Below, piece by piece: positions 1 through 8,060 of a DNA stretch of 21,857 nucleotides. The notes beneath the pieces are model-generated. The model saw only the letters and a list, made by a program, of their open reading frames with translations. It was not told where the DNA came from and made no database searches. Position 1 is the first letter of the stretch; the number at the start of each line of letters is the position of its first letter. Both the position numbers and the translations under genes were made by a program. The stretch is from the IMG/VR virus record IMGVR_UViG_3300009610_000099, positions 1 through 21,857 of that record; one strand, given 5' to 3'. The stretch comes from a virus.

Positions 1-52
1 GCACGGCCCGATGAAAGAGTTTGTTTTTCAAGCGGTTTTTTCAAATGGCTAG
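1..52 (+). CDS. C-terminal end of an upstream gene (partial)
   Basis: An open frame enters from the left edge and stops at TAG 50-52, giving a tail that ends in FSNG. The stop overlaps the likely terminase ATG at 45 by 8 bases, which is the same tight junction style as the rest of the block. In lambda-like gene order the terminase small subunit would lie here, but only about 16 codons are visible, so identity cannot be judged. It could also be chance open frame. Confidence 0.3.
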   Translation, partial: HGPMKEFVFQAVFSNG

Positions 53-2201
53 GAAGCTCATCAAGAAAAAAAAAGTCGCAGCAAAAAAACGGAAGGCCGC
101 GCGACCCAAACCCATCCCGCCGGCGAAAGTCAATTACGATCAGCACCGCGAATCGATGGCCGCGAAGTCGCGGCAGAAGTCGGAGGCCGGCCGCGAGATC
201 GGGCCTCTGCCCGAGGTGCAGAATCCCGCGCGTCGCGCCCGCGGCCTGGCTTCGCTCGCCGCATTCGAGCGAGAGTATTTCCCGCACCGGTTCTTTCTGC
301 CCGATGGCCCGCCGCACGCGCGGGCCACCGAGCGTCTGGAAAAATGCACCGACGCCGGCGGCCTCTTCGCCGTCACCATCATGCGGGGCAGCGGCAAGAC
401 CACGAAGGCGGAAGTCGCCGCGATCCGGGCCGTGCTGAGCGGCAAGCGGCGCTTCGTGGTCATCGTCCAGGCGACGGAAAAACTCGCGGCGAAGAGCCTC
501 AAGAAAGTCCAGCGCGAACTGGAAGACAACGAGGCGCTGCTGGCCGATTTCCCGGAAGCCGTCTTCCCCATCCGCGCGTTGAAGCGAATTCACCACCGCG
601 CCAACGGGCAGACCCTCAACGGCGAGCCGACGCGGATCGAGTGGACCAAAGAGGGCGTCACGTTTCCGACCATCGCCGGGTCGCCGTCGTCGGGCGCCAT
701 GATTTACGTGGTTGGCATAACCGGGAGCATCAAGGGCCTGTCCGCACCTGACCCGATCACCGGCGGCATCATGCGGCCGGACTTTATCATCATCGACGAT
801 TGCCAGACGCGCAAGTCGGCGAAGTCGCCGGTGATGACGGCCGAGCTTGAAGCCACGGTCATGGACGATCTGCTCAACCTCGCTGGGCCGACCGTGAAAA
901 TTGCCGGCGTGTTCCTCTGCACGCCGATGTACCCAAACGATCTGACCGAACGCTTCCTCGACCACGAACGGCACCCAGAATGGGGCGGCGTCCGCAGCGC
1001 GATGCTCGAAGCCTTCCCGCAGCGAATGGATCTGTGGGACCAATACTTTGAAATCCGGAAGGACTCTCTGCGCGTCGGCGGCGACGGCGCCCAGGCGACG
1101 GCGTTCTACCGCGCGAAGCGGGAAGCGATGGACGCCGGAGCGGTGCTGGCCTGGCCCGACCGCAAATTTGAAGATGAACTGAGCGGTCTGCAGCACGCGA
1201 TGAATCTGTATTATCGCAGCCCCCGCAGTTTCATGGCCGAATACAACTGCCGGCCGGACGAGGGAGTTGCGGCGGCCGACGGCAAGGCGATGATTCCCGC
1301 GGAACTCGCGAAGCGCTTGAACGGCACGGAGCGGTTGAAAGTTCCGCCCGATTGCTCGTTGCTCACGATCGGAATTGATCCCGGGGTTTGGGCCGTGTGG
1401 TACACGGTCGCCGCCTGGAACGAGCACTTCGGCGGCGCCGTCGTCGACGTCGGGTGCTGGCCGCCACAATCGCGATCGCAGTTCGCGGCGGACGATTGCA
1501 GGCCATCGTTGCGCGAGACGTACCCTGACCACACCGACGCACAACTGGCTTTCAAATCGCTACAGGCTCTAACGGCGGAAGTGCTCCCGCGCATCTATTA
1601 CCACGCGCAGACCGGCGGCCCGATGAAAATCGAGCGTTGCCTGATCGACGCCGGTTGGCAGACGGACGCCGTTTTCCAGTTCGCGCGGCAGTCGCCGTTC
1701 TCGACGATCATCACACCGTCGAAGGGGATCGGCCGGACACCGACGACGCGCGGGGTTGTCGAATGGCAGCCGCGGCCCGGCGAGCGGAAAGGCCCGGCCT
1801 GGCGACTCACGAAAGCCGAAGGCGGCCGCGGGCAACAATGCCAATTCGACCCCGACTTTTGGAAATCGGAATTGCACTCGAAGCTCACCGTGCCGCAGGG
1901 CGGCATGAATGCGCTGACGCTCTGGGGCAAATCGTCGGGGGCGCTCGAAATGCTCGCGGATCATCTCTCGAGCGAAACCTCCCGGCCAAAAAACATTCGG
2001 GGCATGACGTTCGACGCCTGGACGAAGACGCCGGGGACCGACAATCACTGGCTCGACACCACCGTGCTGGCGGCGGTGGGGGCCAGCGTGAACGGGCTCC
2101 GGGCGAATTTCGATCCGACCACGTCGCCGGCGAGGCCGAAGAAGCGCAAAGCGATTTCGCTGTCCGAACTCGCGGCCCAAAACCGAAAGCGTGTGGCGTG
2201 A
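45..2201 (+). CDS. Phage terminase large subunit, GpA type (packaging ATPase and nuclease)
   Basis: This is the motor that pumps DNA into the prohead and cuts the concatemer. Numbering from ATG 45 (718 aa), a strongly basic N-terminus is followed by a Walker A motif, MRGSGKTT, at residues 113-120. The Walker B motif DFIIIDD is at about 246-252. The C-terminal half resembles an RNase H-like nuclease, with acidic residues in GIDPG (D445), LIDAGW (D535) and NHWLD (D671). The length fits GpA-family large subunits (about 600-720 aa), and the gpW and portal genes follow directly. An in-frame TTG at 21 would add eight residues, but ATG 45 overlaps the preceding stop in the manner typical of this window. 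Two adenine runs (63-72 and 83-89) lie in the basic N-terminus and are possible sequencing-slip sites. The family call is firm; the exact start is not. Confidence 0.93.
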   Translation: MARKLIKKKKVAAKKRKAARPKPIPPAKVNYDQHRESMAAKSRQKSEAGREIGPLPEVQNPARRARGLASLAAFEREYFPHRFFLPDGPPHARATERLEKCTDAGGLFAVTIMRGSGKTTKAEVAAIRAVLSGKRRFVVIVQATEKLAAKSLKKVQRELEDNEALLADFPEAVFPIRALKRIHHRANGQTLNGEPTRIEWTKEGVTFPTIAGSPSSGAMIYVVGITGSIKGLSAPDPITGGIMRPDFIIIDDCQTRKSAKSPVMTAELEATVMDDLLNLAGPTVKIAGVFLCTPMYPNDLTERFLDHERHPEWGGVRSAMLEAFPQRMDLWDQYFEIRKDSLRVGGDGAQATAFYRAKREAMDAGAVLAWPDRKFEDELSGLQHAMNLYYRSPRSFMAEYNCRPDEGVAAADGKAMIPAELAKRLNGTERLKVPPDCSLLTIGIDPGVWAVWYTVAAWNEHFGGAVVDVGCWPPQSRSQFAADDCRPSLRETYPDHTDAQLAFKSLQALTAEVLPRIYYHAQTGGPMKIERCLIDAGWQTDAVFQFARQSPFSTIITPSKGIGRTPTTRGVVEWQPRPGERKGPAWRLTKAEGGRGQQCQFDPDFWKSELHSKLTVPQGGMNALTLWGKSSGALEMLADHLSSETSRPKNIRGMTFDAWTKTPGTDNHWLDTTVLAAVGASVNGLRANFDPTTSPARPKKRKAISLSELAAQNRKRVA

Positions 2202-2213
2202 ACCAGCCGGCCA

Positions 2214-2221
2214 CTAGATAC
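2214..2221 (+). promoter_or_regulatory. CTAGATAC motif, candidate late promoter -10 element (site 1)
   Basis: CTAGATAC lies 4 bases before the gpW-like ATG, and the full string CTAGATACGATC-ATG nearly matches the one at 17028. There is no Shine-Dalgarno sequence between terminase and this ATG. If TAGATA acts as a -10 element, transcription would start at or next to the ATG, giving a leaderless mRNA. No -35 hexamer is apparent. Confidence 0.45.
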
Positions 2222-2225
2222 GATC

Positions 2226-2450
2226 ATGGCCGAGCCCACGCTCGAAGAGATTGACGAGACGATCGCCACCTCGGCGACGGAGCCCGCGGAGCATTCGGCG
2301 GACGGTCAAACCACGAAGTCCCGTCCCCTCGGGGAACTGCTCGACGCCCGGGATCGGATCGCCAGCCGCAAGGCGGCTCAGCGCCGGCGCTCCGGCTGGG
2401 CGGGCGTCATTGTCAGCCGCGGCCGCACCCAAGGCGGTGGCGCGTGCTGA
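2226..2450 (+). CDS. gpW-like head-tail connector protein
   Basis: This 74-aa protein lies between terminase and portal, exactly where lambda W lies. Its C-terminal half has the layout I associate with gpW-type connectors: an LGELLDARDRI helix at about 35-45, then a basic stretch, then a beta hairpin ending in VIVSRGR. The N-terminal half is acidic and probably a helix plus a disordered part. In lambda, gpW binds the portal after packaging and prepares the head for the tail. The gene has no Shine-Dalgarno sequence and is preceded by the CTAGATACGATC motif. Its stop overlaps the portal GTG by 7 bases, suggesting translational coupling. The assignment rests on position, size and short motifs. 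Confidence 0.65.
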   Translation: MAEPTLEEIDETIATSATEPAEHSADGQTTKSRPLGELLDARDRIASRKAAQRRRSGWAGVIVSRGRTQGGGAC

Positions 2451-3976
2451 GTGGCTTGAAGCGATTCCTGCGCGACACATTCACCACTCCGAAGGTTGTG
2501 CGCCAGGTCGTGATTCGGAACCCGTTGCAAGCGAGACACGAAGCGCTCGACGACGAAAACCCGGACCACTGGAAGAATGCCTATTCGACGTCGCCGAACG
2601 GCGTCTCCACAAGTCAACGCGCGAAGCTCCGCAACAAATTCCGCCACGAGCGGGACAACAACGCCACGCTCGACGCGATGCTGGAACAGTACGCCGGCGA
2701 TTTCATCGGGAGCGGCCCGCGGCTTCAGTTCAACGAAGACGTCGCGGGCATCGACACTTGGGCGCCTCAAGTCGAGCGGTCCTTTGCAAAGTGGTCCGAA
2801 GCCATCAATCTCGCCGACAAGCTGACTCTGTTCGTTGAGAGCGCGCCGGGTGACGGGGCTTCGTTCCTTCAAGCCCTGGTCAATCCCGTCGTCGATCATC
2901 CGGTGAAGCTCGACTTCCGCGGCCTCGAAGATGAACAGGTTGCGACTCCGGATTTGAAAGCGTGGCTCGACCCGAAAATTATTGATGGCGTCGTGCAGGA
3001 CGAATTCGGAAACGTCGAAGCCTATCACGTTCTCCGCGAGCACCCCGGCGACTTCCTGCGCTGGGGGGCGAAATACGACACCATCCCGGAATCGCAAATC
3101 GGCCACTGGTATCGGCCGACCCGCGCGGGCCAACTGCGCGGTCATTCGAGGTTCGCCAGTACGCTGGAAGACCTGGCGATGATCCGCCGTTTCCAGAAAG
3201 CCACGCTCGCAAAGCAGGAGGCGCAGGCGTGCATCGTGGCGACGATGGAAGTCGACGCGCCCGCGGCGGACGTTCCGGAATCGGATGAAGACCCGGCAGC
3301 CTCGTTCAAGCTCGCGGACGAAGTGCCGATGCCGCGGCAGGGTTTCTTCACCGTGCCGAAGGATTCGAATGTCAAGCAAGTCGAGCCGTCGGACACGACC
3401 ACGGATTACAGCGAATACGTCGACAAACTCCAGACCCAGGGCGGCCGCCCGCTGCTCGCGAGCCGCGCCGCCGTGACGGGCGACAGCAGCGGCTACAACT
3501 TCGCGTCCGGGAAGTTGGACAAGCTGCCCGCGCAAGACTCGATCCTGCGCCTTCGCGAGAAGCTCCGCCGCCTGGTCCTCAAAAAGATCGTCAAGCTCTG
3601 GGCCGCGTTCGCGCTGCACGCCGGCGAGATTCCGGCTCACGCCCCGCCGTTCAAGGACTGGGTTTTCGACTTCGCCTACGACGGCTTTTCGTCGATCGAC
3701 ACGCTCAAGGATTTGGACGCCGCGGCGAAGCGGATCACCACCGGCCTGTCGAATCTGTCTCTCGAATGCGCCGCGCTCGGGTACGACTGGAAACAAATTG
3801 CCCTGCAGCGCAAGAAGGAAATCGCGTTCTACAAGTTGCACGGCTTGGACCCGACGCTCGGGCTCGGCAAAGTACCCGCGGCACAGCCGGCCAAACCGCC
3901 TGAACCCGAACCCGAGGACGAAGCGGAGACGGACACGACGTTGGAGCGGCGGTCCGCGGAGGGCGCGTATGTCTAG
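2444..3976 (+). CDS. Phage portal protein, lambda gpB family
   Basis: This forms the dodecameric ring at the head vertex through which DNA enters and leaves. The 510-aa protein shows family landmarks: an N-terminal NAYSTSPNG segment and GDFIGSGPRLQF near residues 85-96, matching the GtG-type conserved core. A GYNFASGK segment near 350-357 corresponds to the Y-x-(S/A)-S-G/R motif of lambda-type portals. The last 40 residues are Pro/Glu/Asp-rich and likely disordered. The GTG start at 2444 overlaps the connector gene, and the stop overlaps the next ATG (3969) by 8 bases. I see no truncation. The gene order terminase, gpW, portal, protease supports the call. Confidence 0.9.
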   Translation: MLSGLKRFLRDTFTTPKVVRQVVIRNPLQARHEALDDENPDHWKNAYSTSPNGVSTSQRAKLRNKFRHERDNNATLDAMLEQYAGDFIGSGPRLQFNEDVAGIDTWAPQVERSFAKWSEAINLADKLTLFVESAPGDGASFLQALVNPVVDHPVKLDFRGLEDEQVATPDLKAWLDPKIIDGVVQDEFGNVEAYHVLREHPGDFLRWGAKYDTIPESQIGHWYRPTRAGQLRGHSRFASTLEDLAMIRRFQKATLAKQEAQACIVATMEVDAPAADVPESDEDPAASFKLADEVPMPRQGFFTVPKDSNVKQVEPSDTTTDYSEYVDKLQTQGGRPLLASRAAVTGDSSGYNFASGKLDKLPAQDSILRLREKLRRLVLKKIVKLWAAFALHAGEIPAHAPPFKDWVFDFAYDGFSSIDTLKDLDAAAKRITTGLSNLSLECAALGYDWKQIALQRKKEIAFYKLHGLDPTLGLGKVPAAQPAKPPEPEPEDEAETDTTLERRSAEGAYV

Positions 3977-4175
3977 CGCCCGCGCAAAACTTCTCGAAAT
4001 TCCCGACCTCTTGGCCGAGAAGCTGAAGGCCCTGATCGATCTGGGTTGCGTTCAACCCGCTGATCGCTCGGCGCTGTGCACCGACATCAAAACCATCAGT
4101 GAAGCCATCGGCGCGCTGGGGCACGAGCCAGTCAAAACGCCGGGCTTCGGTGTTTTCGAGGCGGTGTCGAAATGA
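3969..4175 (+). CDS. Small unknown protein between portal and capsid genes
   Basis: This 68-aa protein is mostly helical by composition (SSARAKLLEIPDLLAEKLKALIDLG at the start, written here only as its leading helix) and has two Cys. It overlaps the portal stop by 8 bases and the capsid-fusion ATG by 4 (ATGA), so it is almost certainly translated in this operon. I do not recognise a family. A small minor head protein, portal cofactor or protease regulator would fit the position, but nothing in the sequence selects among these. Confidence 0.7.
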   Translation: MSSARAKLLEIPDLLAEKLKALIDLGCVQPADRSALCTDIKTISEAIGALGHEPVKTPGFGVFEAVSK

Positions 4176-6277
4176 GTGTGATCCTCAACGCTGCCGCTTT
4201 TCCGTCCACGCTGCGACTGACCAGCGGCGAGCCCGTCGTCCTGGAAGCGGCCGAAGGCGAAGCCGGTGCCAGCGGCCCGGCGAAGTTTTCGGCGAATGCC
4301 TACACCGGCGGAGCGATGAGCGTCGAAGGCTTCGGGTTACCCGTCGTCGTCGACCTGGCAGGACTGTCAGTCCCGCGCGAGAAATCGCCGGTGCTGCGCG
4401 AACACGACCGGGGCCGACCGATTGGTCACTCCGCGAAGATCGACGTCGGCGTGAAGGGCATCAAAGTTAACGGCCTCTTCTCGTATCCCGGCAAAGACGC
4501 CGACGAAGTGAAGGCCTCGGCGGCCAACGGTTACGAGTGGCAGACATCGATTGGCACCACCGTTGACCAAATCGAGCACGTGGACCGCGGCCAGTCGGTC
4601 AAAGTCAACGGCCGCAATCATCCCGGGCCTCTTTACGTCATCCGCAAATCACGCTGGCGCGAGCTCAGCTTTGTGACGTTAGGCGCAGATTCCAACACCT
4701 CCGCGAAGATCGCGGCCAGTTCCTACGAGGGCGATGCAATGACTTTTTCGGAATGGCTGAAAGCCAAGAAGATCGACGAAGCCGCTACGCCGGCGGAAAC
4801 GCTCGAAGTGCTCCGCGCCACCTACAAGGCCGAGCAGACGCCGCCGCCGCCCAATCCGAACCCGACCACCAAAGGCGGCAACGGCGACGACGAATCGGAC
4901 CCCATCAAGGTGGCCCGCGTCGAAAAGGCCCGACGCGATGAAATCAACTCGCTGATCACCGCGGCGGTCAAGCGCAATCCCGACAACCTCGACGAACTCG
5001 AAGCGATCTCGAAGCAGGCCGTCGAGCAGAACTGGACGATCGAGAAAACCGAAAGCCGCCTGCTCATCGCCAGCGTTCCGACGGCGGCCCCGTTGGTGTT
5101 CAGCCGCACTCGCGGCGACGTCACGGCCAAAGTCCTTGAAGCCAGCATCTCCCGCAGCATCGGCCTGAAGGACGTGGAGAAACATTACGACGAGCAGGTC
5201 CTCGAAGCGGCCGACCATAACTTCGGCGGCGGCAACGTGGGACTGCTGGAACTGATCGGCCTTTGTGCGCGAGCCGGCGGTTTCAACGACACCGTCCGAA
5301 GCGCAAACCTGGACCGAGCGCTCAAAGCCTGCCGGCGTGCGGAACTCCTCGCCAGCGCGGGGCCGAGCACGTACAACCTGGGCAGCATCCTCAGTGACTC
5401 TGCCAACAAGATCGTCCGCGAGCAGTTCTTATTCGTCGAGCAGCTCTGGAAGAAGCTCTGCGCGACCCGCCCGGTGAAGGACTTCCGCCAGGTGGAAAGC
5501 TGGTCGCTCACCGGTGACCTCGTTTACCAGCGAATCGCCAAGGGCGGCGAGATCAAGACGGGCACGTTCGCCGACACCGGGTACACGAACAAAGCCGAGC
5601 CCTACGGCCTCGGCTTGTTCATGGACCGTCAGCACATCGTGAACGACGACGCCGGCATTTTGCTGTCGATCTACAAGCGGCTCGGCCGCGGCGGCGGTCT
5701 GATCCTGAGCAAGATTTTCTGGACCGTGGTCATGGGCGGCCAGACCGCGGGCTTCTTCTCGGCGGCCCACGCCGACGGCCCGGCGGGCACGACCGGTGTC
5801 AATTACGACGACGGCGTCGACACCGCGCTGACGCTCGATGGCCTGGTCGCCGCGGACCTGATCTGGTCCGCGATCACCGATCCGGACGGGCAGCCGATGG
5901 ATCATCGGGCCGCGTTCCTGGTCGTTCCGCCGGCGGGCCGGATTCCCGCGAAGCGGTTGATGACGTCGGAAGAACTCGGAGCCTCAGACGAGGAGGGGAC
6001 GTCAAACCCGCTGGCCGGCGAATGGGAAGTGATCTGTTCGAAGTACCTCAACAACCCGAATTACACCGGCAATTCCTCGAAGGCCTACTACCTCTTCGCC
6101 GATCCGAACGAAGTCGCCGCCGTCGAAGGCTGCTTCCTCGACGGCAAGGAAGAGCCGGTCGTCGAAACTGTCGAGCCGCCGCCGGACCGGGTGGGCCTGC
6201 TGGTCCGCGCCACGCACGACTTCGGCTTCTCGCTTCAGGAATGGCGCGGCGCCGCGAAATTCAAAGGCGAAGCGTAA
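4172..6277 (+). CDS. Prohead protease-major capsid protein fusion
   Basis: This 701-aa polyprotein joins two normally separate head functions. Residues 1-185 look like an HK97-type prohead protease (U35 family): an AYTGGAM segment (43-49), PVLREHDRGRPIGH with candidate catalytic His78, and WRELSFVTLGAD with candidate catalytic Ser166. Residues 190-310 are charged and helical with a Pro-rich break (PPPPNPNP), like the delta or scaffold domain that the protease removes during maturation. Residues from about 310 to 701 form the capsid part, with the A-domain-like stretch ending in RVGLLVRATHDFGFSL. The protease would free the shell protein and then degrade the scaffold. An in-frame ATG at 4739 (Met190) follows GAGGG by 7 bases and could yield protease-free capsid chains. 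The next gene is a decoration protein, as expected. Confidence 0.88.
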   Translation: MSVILNAAAFPSTLRLTSGEPVVLEAAEGEAGASGPAKFSANAYTGGAMSVEGFGLPVVVDLAGLSVPREKSPVLREHDRGRPIGHSAKIDVGVKGIKVNGLFSYPGKDADEVKASAANGYEWQTSIGTTVDQIEHVDRGQSVKVNGRNHPGPLYVIRKSRWRELSFVTLGADSNTSAKIAASSYEGDAMTFSEWLKAKKIDEAATPAETLEVLRATYKAEQTPPPPNPNPTTKGGNGDDESDPIKVARVEKARRDEINSLITAAVKRNPDNLDELEAISKQAVEQNWTIEKTESRLLIASVPTAAPLVFSRTRGDVTAKVLEASISRSIGLKDVEKHYDEQVLEAADHNFGGGNVGLLELIGLCARAGGFNDTVRSANLDRALKACRRAELLASAGPSTYNLGSILSDSANKIVREQFLFVEQLWKKLCATRPVKDFRQVESWSLTGDLVYQRIAKGGEIKTGTFADTGYTNKAEPYGLGLFMDRQHIVNDDAGILLSIYKRLGRGGGLILSKIFWTVVMGGQTAGFFSAAHADGPAGTTGVNYDDGVDTALTLDGLVAADLIWSAITDPDGQPMDHRAAFLVVPPAGRIPAKRLMTSEELGASDEEGTSNPLAGEWEVICSKYLNNPNYTGNSSKAYYLFADPNEVAAVEGCFLDGKEEPVVETVEPPPDRVGLLVRATHDFGFSLQEWRGAAKFKGEA

Positions 6278-6287
6278 TCCACAGAAC

Positions 6288-6321
6288 GCCTGTCTGAGTT
6301 CGCCGGCCAATTCGGACAGGC
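6288..6321 (+). other. Intergenic RNA hairpin after the capsid gene
   Basis: GCCTGTCTGAGTT and AATTCGGACAGGC can pair over 13 positions, two of them G-U in RNA, around the 8-base loop CGCCGGCC. A run of five T comes only 15 bases later, so it is not a clean intrinsic terminator. It may be a partial terminator, a processing site or a 3' stabiliser that sets the ratio of capsid to downstream proteins. Confidence 0.55.
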
Positions 6322-6378
6322 ATACACCATGCGGCGTTTTTCGATCGCACGGTCCGACACATACTGAGGTTTCCGAAC

Positions 6379-7350
6379 ATGAAGAGCATCTACGACTGCG
6401 AAGGCGACACCATCAACATCACCGCCGATCAGGCATACACCGCCGGCGACATCATCCAATTGCCGGACGGCCGGGCCGGTCAAGTCATCCCCAGTTGCAT
6501 CAGCGGCGAACTCGTCGGCGTCCGCGTCTTCGGCGTCCTTCGCGACGTGGCCAAGTCCGCGAACCTGGTCTGGATCAAGGGCGACCCGATCTGGTTCGAC
6601 AAGGCGGCCCAGGCCGCGACGCCGCTGGAGCCGCTGGGCGACAGCACCGCGTTCTACTTGGGCACCGCGGCAGACGATGCCACGGCCGCGGCCGTGCTCG
6701 GCAACGTCATCCTGAACGTGGAGCCGCATTACGTCATCGACAGCGCCCGCGACAACGGCGACACGGTCATCGTGAAAACCGTCGTCGGCTCCACGACCGT
6801 CGAAGTGCCTCAGGTCCAACAGCGCGGCGGCATGACCTACATGCAGTTCGGCACCACGGCCGAAGCGCAAAAAACGGACTGGCTCTCGGCCCGCGGCTTT
6901 CAGGTCGGTTCGAACTGGATCGTGGACATTCTCTTCGAACTCATCACGGCGGCGGACGCGGCCGCGGTGGACATCGACCTGGGTGTGGCCAGTGGCACGG
7001 ACGCGACGAACTTCGAATCCGTCGTCACGTTCGCCGCGTTCCACCTGGACGGCGACGACCTCAACCTCGACGCGCATTCCGACGACGGCACCACGGACAA
7101 AGCGCCGACCGACACGACCGTTGACGTGGTGGCCGGCACGCCGATCCACCTCAAGCTTGACGGCCGCGATCCGACCGACGTGAAGTATTACGTCAACGCC
7201 GTCGAGAAGCTGGCCGCCGAGGCGGACCTCGGCAACCTGGCCGCGGCGAGCCTCACGTCCTATCTGCGTGCGATCCTCCACGCCGAGAAAACCGCCGACG
7301 ATTCGCCGCTGGCGTTCCGCGCCCGCATCCGCGTGCGGACGCAGCAGTAA
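6379..7350 (+). CDS. DUF2190-type capsid decoration protein with extra C-terminal domain
   Basis: Residues 1-110 look like the DUF2190 family of capsid-surface proteins: YTAGDIIQLPDG, then a GVRVFGV strand, then a GDPIWFD strand, then a G-rich segment ending in VLGNVILN. Members usually stop at about 110-130 aa. Here a further 200 residues follow, rich in beta-strand patterns (TYMQFGTTAEAQKTDWL, HLKLDGRDPTDVKYYVN), compatible with a jelly-roll or lectin-like fold displayed on the capsid. TGAGG (6365-6369) precedes the ATG by 9 bases. Strong hairpins lie on both sides of the gene. The decoration role is inferred from family and position next to the capsid gene; the C-terminal domain is not identified. 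Confidence 0.75.
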   Translation: MKSIYDCEGDTINITADQAYTAGDIIQLPDGRAGQVIPSCISGELVGVRVFGVLRDVAKSANLVWIKGDPIWFDKAAQAATPLEPLGDSTAFYLGTAADDATAAAVLGNVILNVEPHYVIDSARDNGDTVIVKTVVGSTTVEVPQVQQRGGMTYMQFGTTAEAQKTDWLSARGFQVGSNWIVDILFELITAADAAAVDIDLGVASGTDATNFESVVTFAAFHLDGDDLNLDAHSDDGTTDKAPTDTTVDVVAGTPIHLKLDGRDPTDVKYYVNAVEKLAAEADLGNLAAASLTSYLRAILHAEKTADDSPLAFRARIRVRTQQ

Positions 7351-7357
7351 ACGTTTC

Positions 7358-7388
7358 GCCGACCATCGCCATTTGTGGCGAGGTCGGC
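7358..7388 (+). other. Intergenic RNA hairpin after the decoration gene
   Basis: GCCGACC-A-TCGCC pairs with GGCGA-GGTCGGC, giving 12 base pairs with one bulged A and the loop ATTTGT. No T-run follows. With the hairpin at 6288-6321 it brackets the decoration gene, suggesting mRNA processing or 3' protection rather than termination. Confidence 0.55.
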
Positions 7389-7421
7389 CGACCACGCCGC
7401 CGGTTTTCAGAGGACTAGTCG

Positions 7422-8054
7422 ATGTCCGTTCAAACTCAGGTCAATCTCGGCGGCACGCTCGGCGGGCGACGGTACGAAGGCATCGTCCTCTCGCCGGCGT
7501 TCGGTGTTGAAACCAACGTCCCGGAAATCACGCTGCCGGCGGCGAAGCCCGGAGCGCTCACCACGCGCACCGACAACAACACCGGCGTGCTGACGATGGA
7601 CGCGGGCCACGGGCTTGCCACCGGCCGCATCGACGTCTACTGGGACGTCGCCGGCGTCAGAGGCTGTCGCCGCCAGATGGACGGCGTGGTCACTGTGGAT
7701 TCCATCGCCATCGACGGCGGTTATGGCGACAATCTTCCGCCCGACGAATCGCCGATCACGGCCGTTGCGCCGGTGTCCGAAGTCGTCGCGCTCGACGCCG
7801 ACGCGCTGAAAATCTTCGCGGCCAGCGTCAACAAGGATTCGCACTGCTCGATCAGCTTCGGCACCCAAGGCACGGCCTACGCCGAGGGCGGCGCGATCGA
7901 GCTCAATGACGGGCTGTTCGGTCAGGGGCGTTTCTGGGTGGACGGCGCCTTTGGCACCAACCCGCTCGCCGACGCCAATAACTTCGATCGCATTTACGCG
8001 TCGCAGGGCGGCACGTCCGCCGCGCTGCTGAACATCAGCCTGGGCGGGCAATAA
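7422..8054 (+). CDS. Unknown structural protein, probable capsid-surface or head protein
   Basis: This 210-aa, glycine- and alanine-rich, mostly beta protein has no signal peptide or membrane segment. AGAGGA (7409-7414) lies 7 bases before the ATG and supports this start. Segments such as GVLTMDAGHGLATGRIDVYW and GVVTVDSIAI suggest a beta-sandwich. It sits directly after the decoration gene and before the connector genes, so a second decoration or head-fibre protein is a reasonable guess. I do not recognise a named family. Confidence 0.7.
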   Translation: MSVQTQVNLGGTLGGRRYEGIVLSPAFGVETNVPEITLPAAKPGALTTRTDNNTGVLTMDAGHGLATGRIDVYWDVAGVRGCRRQMDGVVTVDSIAIDGGYGDNLPPDESPITAVAPVSEVVALDADALKIFAASVNKDSHCSISFGTQGTAYAEGGAIELNDGLFGQGRFWVDGAFGTNPLADANNFDRIYASQGGTSAALLNISLGGQ

Positions 8055-8060
8055 CGGACA

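Noticed and set aside
3069-3078. GAAATACGAC inside the portal gene, similar to the promoter motif
   Set aside because: Lacks the CTA start, is mid-gene and has no nearby start codon in a supported frame.
2378-3841. Long minus-strand open frame opposite the portal gene
   Set aside because: Arg-rich composition typical of the antisense frame of GC-rich coding DNA; the plus-strand portal is well supported.
6235-7395. Minus-strand open frame opposite the decoration gene
   Set aside because: Shadow composition, and it runs through both intergenic hairpins.
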